7,456 nucleotides of DNA from CAZAIO01 sp964485235 (GTDB lineage Bacteria > Chloroflexota > Dehalococcoidia > GIF9 > UBA5629), in the NCBI GenBank assembly GCA_964485235.1, contig CAZAIO010000122.1, positions 1 to 7,456 on the forward strand, in the 5' to 3' direction. Below are positions 1-5,680 of the stretch, piece by piece. Made by a program: the position numbers and the translations under genes. The notes beneath the pieces are model-generated. The model did not search any database. It worked only from the letters and a program-made list of their open reading frames with translations, and was not told the origin of the DNA. Position 1 is the first letter of the stretch, and each line of letters starts with the position of its first letter.

Positions 1-2
1 TC

Positions 3-671
3 GATGCCATGCAGATGGACCGCATCCTGTCTCCCACAAGACCGTACAATGCTGTGGTCCGTCCCTCTGACGGCAAAGCGCCCAGCAATATCGCCTTTGT
101 TTTATGTACAGGATCGAGGGACCAGAAAGTTAATAATCCTATCTGTTCAAGAATATGTTGCATGTATTCTTTAAAACAGGCCCAGCTATTGATGGGTGCT
201 TTACCTCTCGCCGACATCACCATCTACTATATCGATATCAGGGCTTTCGGTAAAGGGTATGACGAATTTTACGAGCAGGCCAAAGGAATGGGAGTGTACT
301 TTATCAAAGGGAAGGTCCCTATAATTGAAGAAACCACGGACCAGAACCTGATCGTACACTATGAAGATATCGAAAATGGTGGCGGAATGAAACAGGCGGA
401 ACACGACCTTATCGTCTTGTCTGTAGGCACTCTTCCCAACCTGGACTCTCTAAGCCTGTTCAGCAACGGCCGGATCGAAACAGACGCCTTCTCTTATATA
501 CGGGAAGTAGATGAGGACCTCGAACCGGGGAGGACAAGTATCGACGGCGTGTTCGCTGCCGGAGCGGCGTCCGCCGGACGTGATATCCCTGACAGCATTC
601 TCCATGCCGGAGCAGCGGCGGCTCAAGTCGCTGCCTATCTCTACAGAGGGAGAACGAATCATGACGGATAG
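3..671 (+). CDS. HdrA-like FAD/iron-sulfur flavoprotein, 3' part (5' end outside window)
   Basis: The frame is open to the left edge, so this is the C-terminal ~222 residues of a longer protein. Counting from the Met codon at 9, it has the HdrA-type segment VLCTGSRD (31-38) followed by CSRICC (46-51), then the DIRAFGKGYDEFYEQ block (76-90). It ends with the flavin-fold motif DGVFAAGAASAGRDIPDSI (179-197), which in this family closes the FAD-binding core. HdrA is the electron-distributing flavin subunit of soluble heterodisulfide reductases; QmoA is a shorter relative. Unlike HdrA2 just downstream, this protein stops right after the flavin core and has no C-terminal ferredoxin domain, so it resembles a QmoA-type or first-of-pair HdrA. 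It overlaps the next gene by 11 bp. Family assignment is firm; the exact subfamily and the N-terminal domains cannot be judged here. Confidence 0.9.
   Translation, partial: DAMQMDRILSPTRPYNAVVRPSDGKAPSNIAFVLCTGSRDQKVNNPICSRICCMYSLKQAQLLMGALPLADITIYYIDIRAFGKGYDEFYEQAKGMGVYFIKGKVPIIEETTDQNLIVHYEDIENGGGMKQAEHDLIVLSVGTLPNLDSLSLFSNGRIETDAFSYIREVDEDLEPGRTSIDGVFAAGAASAGRDIPDSILHAGAAAAQVAAYLYRGRTNHDG
645..671 (+). promoter_or_regulatory. Shine-Dalgarno and 11-bp gene overlap setting the hdrA2 start
   Basis: AGAGGGAG at 645-652 lies 8 bases before the ATG at 661, which opens hdrA2 inside the last codons of the preceding gene (stop TAG at 669-671). The open frame extends upstream to an ATG at 511, but those extra 50 residues are a shadow of the upstream gene. 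Residues from 661 onward begin with the conserved HdrA N-terminus (GVFICYCGGNI). The overlap implies translational coupling and a fixed ratio of the two flavoproteins. Confidence 0.75.
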
Positions 672-2388
672 GAGACTGGGCGTATTTATCTGTTATTGCG
701 GCGGCAATATCTCTGATTTTGTAGACGCAGAGAAAGTCCGCGATGTGGTGGAAAAAGAAAACTCGGTAATAGTGGCAAAGACAGCTATGTTCACCTGCTC
801 CGATGCCACTCAGCAGGAGATTATCGAAGAAATAAAGGAACAGAAACTCGACGGGATCGTTGTTGCCTCCTGTTCACCCAAGCTTCACTTAAACACCTTC
901 AGAGCGATGGCTGAGCGGGCAGGCCTGAATCCCTATCAATATGTACAGGTAAATCTCAGGGAGCAGTGTTCGTGGGCGCACACGCATGACCTCGGTGCGG
1001 CTACCGAGAAAGCCATACGGCTGGTACGGGCAGGTATTGCTTCGGCAAGGCTCTCGCGGCCCCTGCAAAAACTGCGCGTGGAAACAGTACCGGAGGTGCT
1101 TGTTATCGGCGCTGGCGTTGCCGGACTTCGTGCTGCCCTGGCGCTGTCCGATATAGGAATCACGGTCCATATTGTCGAGAACTCCTCACAACCGGGAGGC
1201 ATGATCGCCAGGCTAGGGAAACTATTTCCCAATGACAAACGCGGGGATGAAATCGTGAGTTCGCTCCTGGAAGAAGTAAACAAGCGGCAAAATGTTGAAC
1301 TGTTCACCGACGCCGAGGTGATAGAGAAAAGCGGCAATGTGGGCAACTTTTCAATAAAGGTCATGGTACATAACGGCGACACCGTATCGCTGAATGTTGG
1401 CAGTATAATCGTAACAACCGGGTTTGAATCATATATGCCCGAAGAAGGGGAGTTCGGCTTCGGGTTGGAAGGTGTGATTACTCTACCCGATTATAAAGAG
1501 ATGCTTGCCAGGTCCGAAGGCGGGCTGAAATTTAATGGCAAACAGGTCGGCACAATTTGCTATATTTACTGCGTCGGGTCAAGGGAGCATCATAAAGAGG
1601 AGAATGCACATCTTTACTGTTCACGTTATTGCTGCAGTGCCGCCACCCATGCCGCTATATGTACGTATGAAGTTGACCCCGCAGTTCATCAATTTCACCT
1701 TTATCGTGATATTCGCACATACGGTAAACATGAAATACTGTATGACACCGCGCTGAACCAGGGATCGCTCTTTCTCTGTTATTCCGAAGAGGATGTTCCC
1801 CAGGTAAGTAACGAAGGAGGAAAACTGCGCGTTACAGTCAAAGACCGTCTAACCGGCGGTGAAGAAATTGAGATCGAACCGGACCTGGTCGTGTTGGTAA
1901 CAGGTATGGTACCCAGAGAGAACAGGAAGCTGGAAAATGTGCTTAAACTTCCTATCGGTAAGGACGGGTTCTATAATGAAATTCACCCCAAGCTGAGGCC
2001 TGTGGAGACCGTGATGGACGGCATTTTCATCGCAGGTGCGTCTCAGAGCCCCAAGACCCTGGCTGAGAGCGTAGCAAGCTCCATGGCAGCCGTGTCAAAG
2101 AGCGCCGCCCTGCTTCTGAAAGGATATGTCGACCTTGAGCCCGTAGTAGCAAAGGTCGATCCGGAACTGTGTACGTGGTGCGGGGAATGTCTGGAGTACT
2201 GCCCTTATGGTGCCATACAGCCGGTGAAAACAGCCGGCGGAAAAGAGATTGCCGAGATCAGTGCTGTATTATGCAAGGGTGAGGGCGCGTGTGTTTCCAT
2301 ATGCCCCCAGCATGCAATTACGGTAGAGGGATATACCAGTGAACAGATCGACTCCATGATTGAGGCACTTGCCGCGGAGGTAGCCTGA
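661..2388 (+). CDS. hdrA: HdrA-like subunit with C-terminal ferredoxin domain (HdrA2)
   Basis: 575 residues, probably the cytoplasmic FAD subunit that passes electrons between a donor and the HdrC/HdrB pair. The N-terminal domain (1-135) has the HdrA signature ICYCGGNI (10-17) and further cysteines at 46, 71 and 103. A Rossmann FAD motif IGAGVAG lies at 149-155, followed by QPGG (177-180). YCVGSRE (303-309) and CSRYCC (320-325) form the family's central cysteine region. The second flavin motif DGIFIAGASQSPK is at 453-465. A C-terminal ferredoxin domain has C504, C507, C510, C514, then C538, C544, C548, with Glu541 where the second cluster normally has its second Cys. No cysteine occurs between 104 and 299, so the inserted ferredoxin domain of methanogen HdrA, which normally interrupts the flavin module, is absent. 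That explains the shorter length (methanogen HdrA is about 650). The stop overlaps the next start as TGATG. Confidence 0.93.
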   Translation: MTDRRLGVFICYCGGNISDFVDAEKVRDVVEKENSVIVAKTAMFTCSDATQQEIIEEIKEQKLDGIVVASCSPKLHLNTFRAMAERAGLNPYQYVQVNLREQCSWAHTHDLGAATEKAIRLVRAGIASARLSRPLQKLRVETVPEVLVIGAGVAGLRAALALSDIGITVHIVENSSQPGGMIARLGKLFPNDKRGDEIVSSLLEEVNKRQNVELFTDAEVIEKSGNVGNFSIKVMVHNGDTVSLNVGSIIVTTGFESYMPEEGEFGFGLEGVITLPDYKEMLARSEGGLKFNGKQVGTICYIYCVGSREHHKEENAHLYCSRYCCSAATHAAICTYEVDPAVHQFHLYRDIRTYGKHEILYDTALNQGSLFLCYSEEDVPQVSNEGGKLRVTVKDRLTGGEEIEIEPDLVVLVTGMVPRENRKLENVLKLPIGKDGFYNEIHPKLRPVETVMDGIFIAGASQSPKTLAESVASSMAAVSKSAALLLKGYVDLEPVVAKVDPELCTWCGECLEYCPYGAIQPVKTAGGKEIAEISAVLCKGEGACVSICPQHAITVEGYTSEQIDSMIEALAAEVA

Positions 2389-2630
2389 TGGAAAAGAAAT
2401 CACCGCGTGACCTGGCAGAGATACTTCGTGATGAAATGGTTATGCGCGATAAGATCACCGGGGTACTTGAGGAAGAGCCGAAAACAGTCGTGGAAATTGC
2501 TGAAGAGTTGAATTTACCCTCCAGTGAAGTGATGCAATGGGTGATGAGCATGCGGAGATATGGCAAAGTTATTGAAATGCCCAAAGATAGAGCTGATGAT
2601 TATTATAAATACCAGCTCCGGAAGGAATAA
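2388..2630 (+). CDS. small winged-helix protein within the hdr operon
   Basis: 80 residues, charged and soluble. Residues 33-61 (TVVEIAEELNLPSSEV followed by a helix and RRYGKVIEM) read as a helix-turn-helix with a following wing, as in MarR/ArsR-like or archaeal-type small winged-helix proteins. The tail DYYKYQLRKE fits a final wing strand. It has no cysteine, so it is not a cluster protein. The start is firm: the ATG shares one base with the hdrA2 stop (TGATG) and GGAGG at 2376-2380 is 7 bases upstream. It sits between hdrA2 and hdrC, so it is made together with the enzyme. It could be an autoregulator of the operon or a structural or assembly partner that kept a winged-helix fold; nothing in the sequence decides between these. 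I do not recognise a named family. Confidence 0.8.
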   Translation: MEKKSPRDLAEILRDEMVMRDKITGVLEEEPKTVVEIAEELNLPSSEVMQWVMSMRRYGKVIEMPKDRADDYYKYQLRKE

Positions 2631-2635
2631 AGTGT

Positions 2636-2947
2636 ATGGTAAAAGTAGACACTGAATTTCTAAGCTATATTAAGCTGTCGGATGATTTCAATGCTTCTGC
2701 GTGCATCAATTGCGGTTCATGTACCGCACTGTGCCCTCTGGGAATAGACCTGTTACCAAGGGCGTTGTTCAGGTACACCATGATGGGAGCGCGTGAAAAA
2801 GTACTCGATAACGCTGAGAGCATATATTCGTGCCTGCTTTGCAAGATGTGCGAAGACAACTGTCCGGCGGATGTCCATATTGCGCATAACGTGAGAGCGC
2901 TTCGCGTATACATAAACAGTAATGTTTTCGGACTGGGAAGGAACTGA
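2636..2947 (+). CDS. hdrC: HdrC-like ferredoxin subunit, two [4Fe-4S] sites
   Basis: 103 residues with two complete C-x2-C-x2-C-x3-C-P motifs: C23, C26, C29, C33 and C66, C69, C72, C76. The 33-residue spacing between them is typical of HdrC, GlpC and the N-terminal half of HdrD. In HdrABC complexes this subunit carries electrons from the HdrA ferredoxin clusters to the non-cubane cluster of HdrB. It is shorter than methanogen HdrC (about 180 residues) and stops soon after the second cluster. The following hdrB gene, by contrast, starts with about 40 residues before its first CCG-type block, so part of the usual HdrC C-terminus may be supplied there (inference). GAAGGAA at 2621-2627, inside the end of the preceding gene, is the ribosome binding site. 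The gap to hdrB is 3 bp. Confidence 0.92.
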   Translation: MVKVDTEFLSYIKLSDDFNASACINCGSCTALCPLGIDLLPRALFRYTMMGAREKVLDNAESIYSCLLCKMCEDNCPADVHIAHNVRALRVYINSNVFGLGRN

Positions 2948-2950
2948 CAA

Positions 2951-3919
2951 ATGCCGTTACCAACGGGTGATATTCTGGGAATTCTGGCGGACAATCTGGA
3001 AATAAGAAAGGGCGTGGTGCCGCTTTCTTCCAGGAAGGCGTCGGCATGGGCTGACGGTCTGAATATTCCCATCGGAGGGGAAACGATTTTATATACCGGG
3101 TTCATGTACCAGCTTATTCCCAGCATAAATTCCATGACGGGCTGGATGTCGAAGTTCGAGAATTCCAGCATTGCCGGGCTAATTGGAATGGGACGAGCCG
3201 TCAATAAAGCTATAAATCTTTCCTGGTTTCTTTCGCTTGGAAGCTGGCAGGAACAGAAGGAGTATAACCGCCTGTTACGGAATATTGCCCGCCTGTTGAA
3301 GCTGGCCGGAGTCGATTTCGGATACCTGTACGGACAGGAGCTTTATTCCGGCGCACTCCTTTTCGATGAAGGCGTTGATGACGTATTCGTCGTGCACGCT
3401 CAGAGAATGTACGGAATACTCAAGAATAGTGGAGCAAAGCGAATAATTACCGTGGACCCGCATACCACCAATATACTCAGGAGCGTATACCCCGGCATCA
3501 TTGACAGGTTCGATCTTGAGGTAAAAAGCTACCTTGAAGTACTGGCGGAGAGAAATTTTGAACCGGTGAAGACGCTCGGTCTCGACCTGGCGGTCCATGA
3601 CCCCTGTATCTATGCCAGGTATGAAGATATTATTGATGAACCCCGCTATCTGCTCAAGAACGCGGGAGCGGTAATTCACGAGCCGGAACTATCCGGGAAA
3701 CTCACGCATTGTTGTGGCGGCCCGCTGGAGTCCCTGTTCCCGGGTAAGGCCCATGACATCGCCGTAAAGAGGATGGGGCAACTTAGCGAATGCAGCAATA
3801 AAATTGCGACGATGTGTCCCATTTGCCTGGCGAATTTGAAGCGCGCTGCCGTTGATGGGGTTGAGGTCAGGGATATATCGGAATATTTAATCAAAGCCTA
3901 TACAGCTGAAACAAAGTGA
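2951..3919 (+). CDS. hdrB: HdrB/HdrD-like CCG-domain protein with only the second CCG domain intact
   Basis: 322 residues, the likely catalytic partner of HdrC. The second CCG domain is complete: HDPC (C219), HCCGG (C254, C255) and CPIC (C289, C292), the five cysteines that in HdrB bind a non-cubane [4Fe-4S] cluster for disulfide cleavage. The first CCG domain keeps its layout but not its ligands. YTGFMYQLIP (48-57) has Phe51 where Cys is expected, LYGQ (126-129) replaces CCG, and DPHTTN (169-174) replaces CPxC. One cluster is therefore predicted instead of the two of methanogen HdrB, which is closer to the one-site HdrD/DsrK type. The natural substrate (CoB-CoM heterodisulfide, another disulfide, or a sulfur carrier such as DsrC) cannot be read from the sequence. 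AAGGA at 2938-2942 is the ribosome binding site, 8 bases before the ATG. The next gene, dsrE-like, begins 73 bp downstream. Confidence 0.88.
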   Translation: MPLPTGDILGILADNLEIRKGVVPLSSRKASAWADGLNIPIGGETILYTGFMYQLIPSINSMTGWMSKFENSSIAGLIGMGRAVNKAINLSWFLSLGSWQEQKEYNRLLRNIARLLKLAGVDFGYLYGQELYSGALLFDEGVDDVFVVHAQRMYGILKNSGAKRIITVDPHTTNILRSVYPGIIDRFDLEVKSYLEVLAERNFEPVKTLGLDLAVHDPCIYARYEDIIDEPRYLLKNAGAVIHEPELSGKLTHCCGGPLESLFPGKAHDIAVKRMGQLSECSNKIATMCPICLANLKRAAVDGVEVRDISEYLIKAYTAETK

Positions 3920-3924
3920 AATGC

Positions 3925-3970
3925 AGGAGCGGTATCCGGATATCCTGTTTATCTGTGAGTAACCGCTCCT
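3925..3970 (+). promoter_or_regulatory. 9-bp inverted repeat between hdrB and the dsrE-like gene
   Basis: AGGAGCGGT at 3925-3933 is a perfect inverted repeat of ACCGCTCCT at 3962-3970, with a 28-base loop containing the overlapping palindromes ATCCGGAT (3934-3941) and GGATATCC (3938-3945). It starts 6 bases after the hdrB stop and ends 10 bases before the strong ribosome binding site of the next gene. There is no T-run after it, so an ordinary intrinsic terminator is unlikely. An RNA-processing or stability hairpin that adjusts dsrE expression relative to hdr, or an operator, is more plausible. Confidence 0.5.
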
Positions 3971-3980
3971 CATGAATAGT

Positions 3981-3995
3981 AAGGAGGTTACCATG
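3981..3995 (+). promoter_or_regulatory. strong Shine-Dalgarno choosing the dsrE-like start at 3993
   Basis: AAGGAGG at 3981-3987 stands 5 bases before the ATG at 3993. An in-frame ATG at 3972 would place this motif inside the coding sequence and has no good ribosome binding site of its own, so 3993 is preferred. Confidence 0.75.
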
Positions 3996-4367
3996 GGAGA
4001 GAAAAAACCTGAAAAACTCGTGATTTTTGCCACGCACGGTACCGAAGACCCTGAAAGAGCTACACTGCCCTTTGTCTGCGCCAACGCAGCATTGGCAATG
4101 GACGTGCAGGTAACCGTTATACTGCAGGGTACGGGAGTGCTCCTGGCCAAGAAGGGTTGCTACGAGCATGTCTTTTGTGCCGGTTTTGATCCGTTGAAAA
4201 AAATGGTGGATACTTTTTTTGAGTTCGGCGGCAAGATATTCGTATGCATCCCCTGTATTCAAGAGCGCCAGATAACCCCTGCAATGTTGATTGAGAAGGC
4301 TGAGCCGGTGAAGGCCGGGCGCGTGGTACAGGAAGTGCTTGAATCCACGGGCGTCCTTAACTATTAA
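3993..4367 (+). CDS. DsrE/DsrF-like family protein with CxxC
   Basis: 124 residues with the DsrE-family order: a first beta strand KLVIFATHGTEDPERA (8-23), a helix with FVCANAALAM, a strand VQVTVILQGTGVLLAKKG (38-55), a segment DPLKKMVDTFFEFGGKIFVC and a final helix region. Cysteines are at 29, 56, 62, 85 and 88. C85-I-P-C88 follows the strand KIFVC, about where DsrE-like sulfur carriers hold their reactive Cys. DsrE-family proteins move persulfide sulfur (DsrEFH, TusBCD) or work beside sHdr enzymes. Here the gene follows hdrB on the same strand, so a role in delivering or accepting sulfur for the Hdr complex is reasonable but inferred. No partner DsrF, DsrH, TusA or rhodanese gene is visible. 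The protein has no signal peptide and is expected in the cytoplasm. Confidence 0.8.
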   Translation: MGEKKPEKLVIFATHGTEDPERATLPFVCANAALAMDVQVTVILQGTGVLLAKKGCYEHVFCAGFDPLKKMVDTFFEFGGKIFVCIPCIQERQITPAMLIEKAEPVKAGRVVQEVLESTGVLNY

Positions 4368-4633
4368 AATTGGGTTGATTGCCACCGGAGACCTTGAAAC
4401 ATAGGAATAGGCCCTTCCCGTTTTGAAGAAAGGTGACGGCAAAAATAAAGGTGTTTCCTTGAGCGGTTATGTTTTTATTGGTGCGGGAAAGGTATCTTTC
4501 TGTGCGTAATAATGATGGAATAGACCCTGTGGATGTCGGCATGTATAACGCTGTGCCCATGCCGGGAAAAACCGCTATTGTGTATGCTGTGCGGTCAGGA
4601 TAGTAAGGGGAAAAAGTCGGCGGGCAATAGAAG
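4368..4633. other. convergent intergenic region between the dsrE-like and DUF2061 genes
   Basis: 266 bp with no convincing gene. The plus strand has a 44-codon ORF at 4469-4603 (MFLLVRERYL start, VYAVRSG end), with only a weak GAG about 6 bases upstream and no recognised family. A 7-bp inverted repeat, CGGCATG at 4537-4543 with CATGCCG at 4558-4564, lies inside that ORF. I see no strong plus-strand terminator after the dsrE-like gene. The longer minus-strand frame here (to 4560) has no ribosome binding site and overlaps the end of dsrE, so I treat it as noise. Confidence 0.5.
4566..4595 (-). terminator. weak intrinsic-terminator candidate downstream of the DUF2061 gene
   Basis: On the minus strand ACCGC and GCGGT form a 5-bp GC-rich stem around a 15-base loop, followed directly by a run of five T. 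It starts about 38 bases past the DUF2061 stop. The stem is short and the loop long, so this is only a candidate. Confidence 0.25.
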
Positions 4634-4879
4634 CTAGTTTATCTTTACGCGCCGTCCCCAGCTGATTCTGTCCCATGCCCTTTCCGAAGAATAATAAAGG
4701 ACCATCAGGTATGCCTGGATTACGACGGTGATGATGAGGGCCTTTCCGATGTCCCTGGTAATAAGCCAGCTTATAATGCTGGTCCCGGCGATGGAAAGGA
4801 TACGGTATATGGTTGCCTTGACCAGCGATCTCGTTCGTGTTTCCTGAAAGACCATTTTTGTACTTTCCTCTGCGTCCAT
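4634..4879 (-). CDS. DUF2061 family small integral membrane protein
   Basis: 81 residues from the chosen start. The body matches the DUF2061 pattern: TRSLVKATIYRI (16-27) leads into a first membrane helix (~22-42, SWLITRDI at its end), a second helix follows (~45-64), and the signature YYSSERAWDRISWGR closes the protein (62-76). Members are two-helix inner-membrane proteins of unknown function. The frame is open to an ATG at 4957, but the ATG at 4879 has GGGAG 4 bases upstream and gives the usual family length, while the longer start would add 26 residues not typical of the family. It is on the same strand as the gene cluster to its right but 244 bp from it, so it is probably a separate unit. 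No functional tie to hdr or FHA genes is visible. Confidence 0.82.
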   Translation of the reverse strand: MDAEESTKMVFQETRTRSLVKATIYRILSIAGTSIISWLITRDIGKALIITVVIQAYLMVLYYSSERAWDRISWGRRVKIN

Positions 4880-5123
4880 AGCGCTCCCGTAATATAAAAA
4901 CGATATCTTCATTGTACACCGTCTTACAGCTACAGGAGAATTAGATATCACAACCATATTCGCACGGGGAACATCGGTGACCGTAAGATTTGCTTTTTAG
5001 CTTCCGCTCAGGTATGTGCCCGGACTGGTTGTTTCTATTGTCCACGGTTTATACCCTTTCCTGAGGTCACGTCGTTGAGATGATCACAGGAAAAAAGCGG
5101 GCTCGGGTGGTAATGGGTGCTGT
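4880..5123. other. intergenic region upstream of the DUF2061 gene
   Basis: 244 bp between two minus-strand genes. On the minus strand a run of six T (5091-5096) follows the C-rich end of the pilin-like gene, but I could not pair a stem before it. A -10-like TATATT (4891-4896) lies too close to the DUF2061 start to be a clear promoter. Nothing else stands out. Confidence 0.4.
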
Positions 5124-5669
5124 CTAGGGACACACGCAGCCACCGCCTCCGCTGCCGCTACTGCTGCTACTTCCGCCACCGGCGCCGGCAGCATCGTCCG
5201 TTGTATTTGTTACATTGGTATGTTCATTCAGGTCTTCTCCCGTAACGGCGGGAGTAGTTTGCGAATTCTTGGGGGGTTCCGAAGAACTGCCTGTAGCCCA
5301 TTCTATTATCGATGCAATCCAGCGGCCGATCGTGTAAGAAATGCCGAACCCTTGCGGTCCGCCCGCACCCTGCGCTCTTATTCCTGCTTCGAGAACAGGG
5401 GTCATTACCGGCAGTCCGCCCTGACTATGCGTATGCTGGATCTCTTCTAAAGTTTCCTGACTATCAGGCGTATCGGGGCTGGAAAATGCTTCCTCAGCCT
5501 GGTGGGAGCTTCTGGAATAATTGCCCATTGCCCCGCCGGCCTGGACGCCGCCGTAAATTGCTCCTCCCGCAATCGCTACCACCGCTACTACGATGAATAC
5601 TATAGTCCAACCGAAACCATCTTCATTCCCGATTAACAACCTTGATAGATTTTTCACGTTCCCTTTCAT
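5124..5669 (-). CDS. single-helix membrane protein with Gly/Ser tail ending in CxC
   Basis: 181 residues; I do not recognise a family. Residues 1-20 are basic then acidic and end in NEDGFG, followed by a hydrophobic, Gly-rich helix (21-43) with repeated GG pairs. This layout resembles type IV pilin-like or Flp/Tad-type N-termini (processing after the Gly before Phe), but the usual Glu at +5 is missing, so it may equally be an uncleaved anchor. Then comes a Ser/Asp/Glu-rich stretch (50-85), a mildly hydrophobic segment (109-125, GISYTIGRWIASIIEW), a Thr/Asn-rich linker (130-160) and a Gly/Ser tail (162-177) that ends the protein with C178-V-C180-P. The body should lie outside the cytoplasm. 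The start overlaps the FHA gene stop as TAATG, and the ribosome binding site GGGGGAG is encoded in the last codons of that gene, so the two proteins are coupled and probably act together. Confidence 0.75.
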   Translation of the reverse strand: MKGNVKNLSRLLIGNEDGFGWTIVFIVVAVVAIAGGAIYGGVQAGGAMGNYSRSSHQAEEAFSSPDTPDSQETLEEIQHTHSQGGLPVMTPVLEAGIRAQGAGGPQGFGISYTIGRWIASIIEWATGSSSEPPKNSQTTPAVTGEDLNEHTNVTNTTDDAAGAGGGSSSSSGSGGGGCVCP

Positions 5670-5680
5670 TATTCTCCCCC
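5667..5680 (-). promoter_or_regulatory. TAATG stop/start coupling with Shine-Dalgarno inside the FHA gene end
   Basis: On the minus strand the last codons of the upstream FHA gene (Gly-Gly-Glu-stop) contain GGGGGAG, 4 bases before the ATG of the downstream gene. The FHA stop TAA and the next ATG share one base. Ribosomes ending the FHA gene are positioned to restart at once. Confidence 0.75.

Noticed and set aside
511..660. 50-residue N-terminal extension of HdrA2
   Set aside because: It overlaps the conserved flavin-motif end of HdrA1 in another frame; the conserved HdrA start and a good ribosome binding site are at 661.
936..1382. 148-codon minus-strand frame opposite hdrA2
   Set aside because: Antisense to the FAD-binding region of hdrA2; Ser/Pro/Thr-rich composition typical of a shadow frame.
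2665..3204. 179-codon minus-strand frame opposite hdrC and hdrB
   Set aside because: Antisense to two well-supported conserved genes, with no domain of its own.
3891..4442. 183-codon minus-strand frame opposite the dsrE-like gene
   Set aside because: Antisense shadow; the plus strand has a strong ribosome binding site and a recognisable family.
4880..4957. 26-residue N-terminal extension of the DUF2061 protein
   Set aside because: Family members are about 70-80 residues, and the start at 4879 has a better ribosome binding site.
5220..5596. plus-strand frames opposite the pilin-like gene
   Set aside because: Arg/Leu/Ser-rich, no ribosome binding site, and the minus-strand gene is supported by TAATG coupling.
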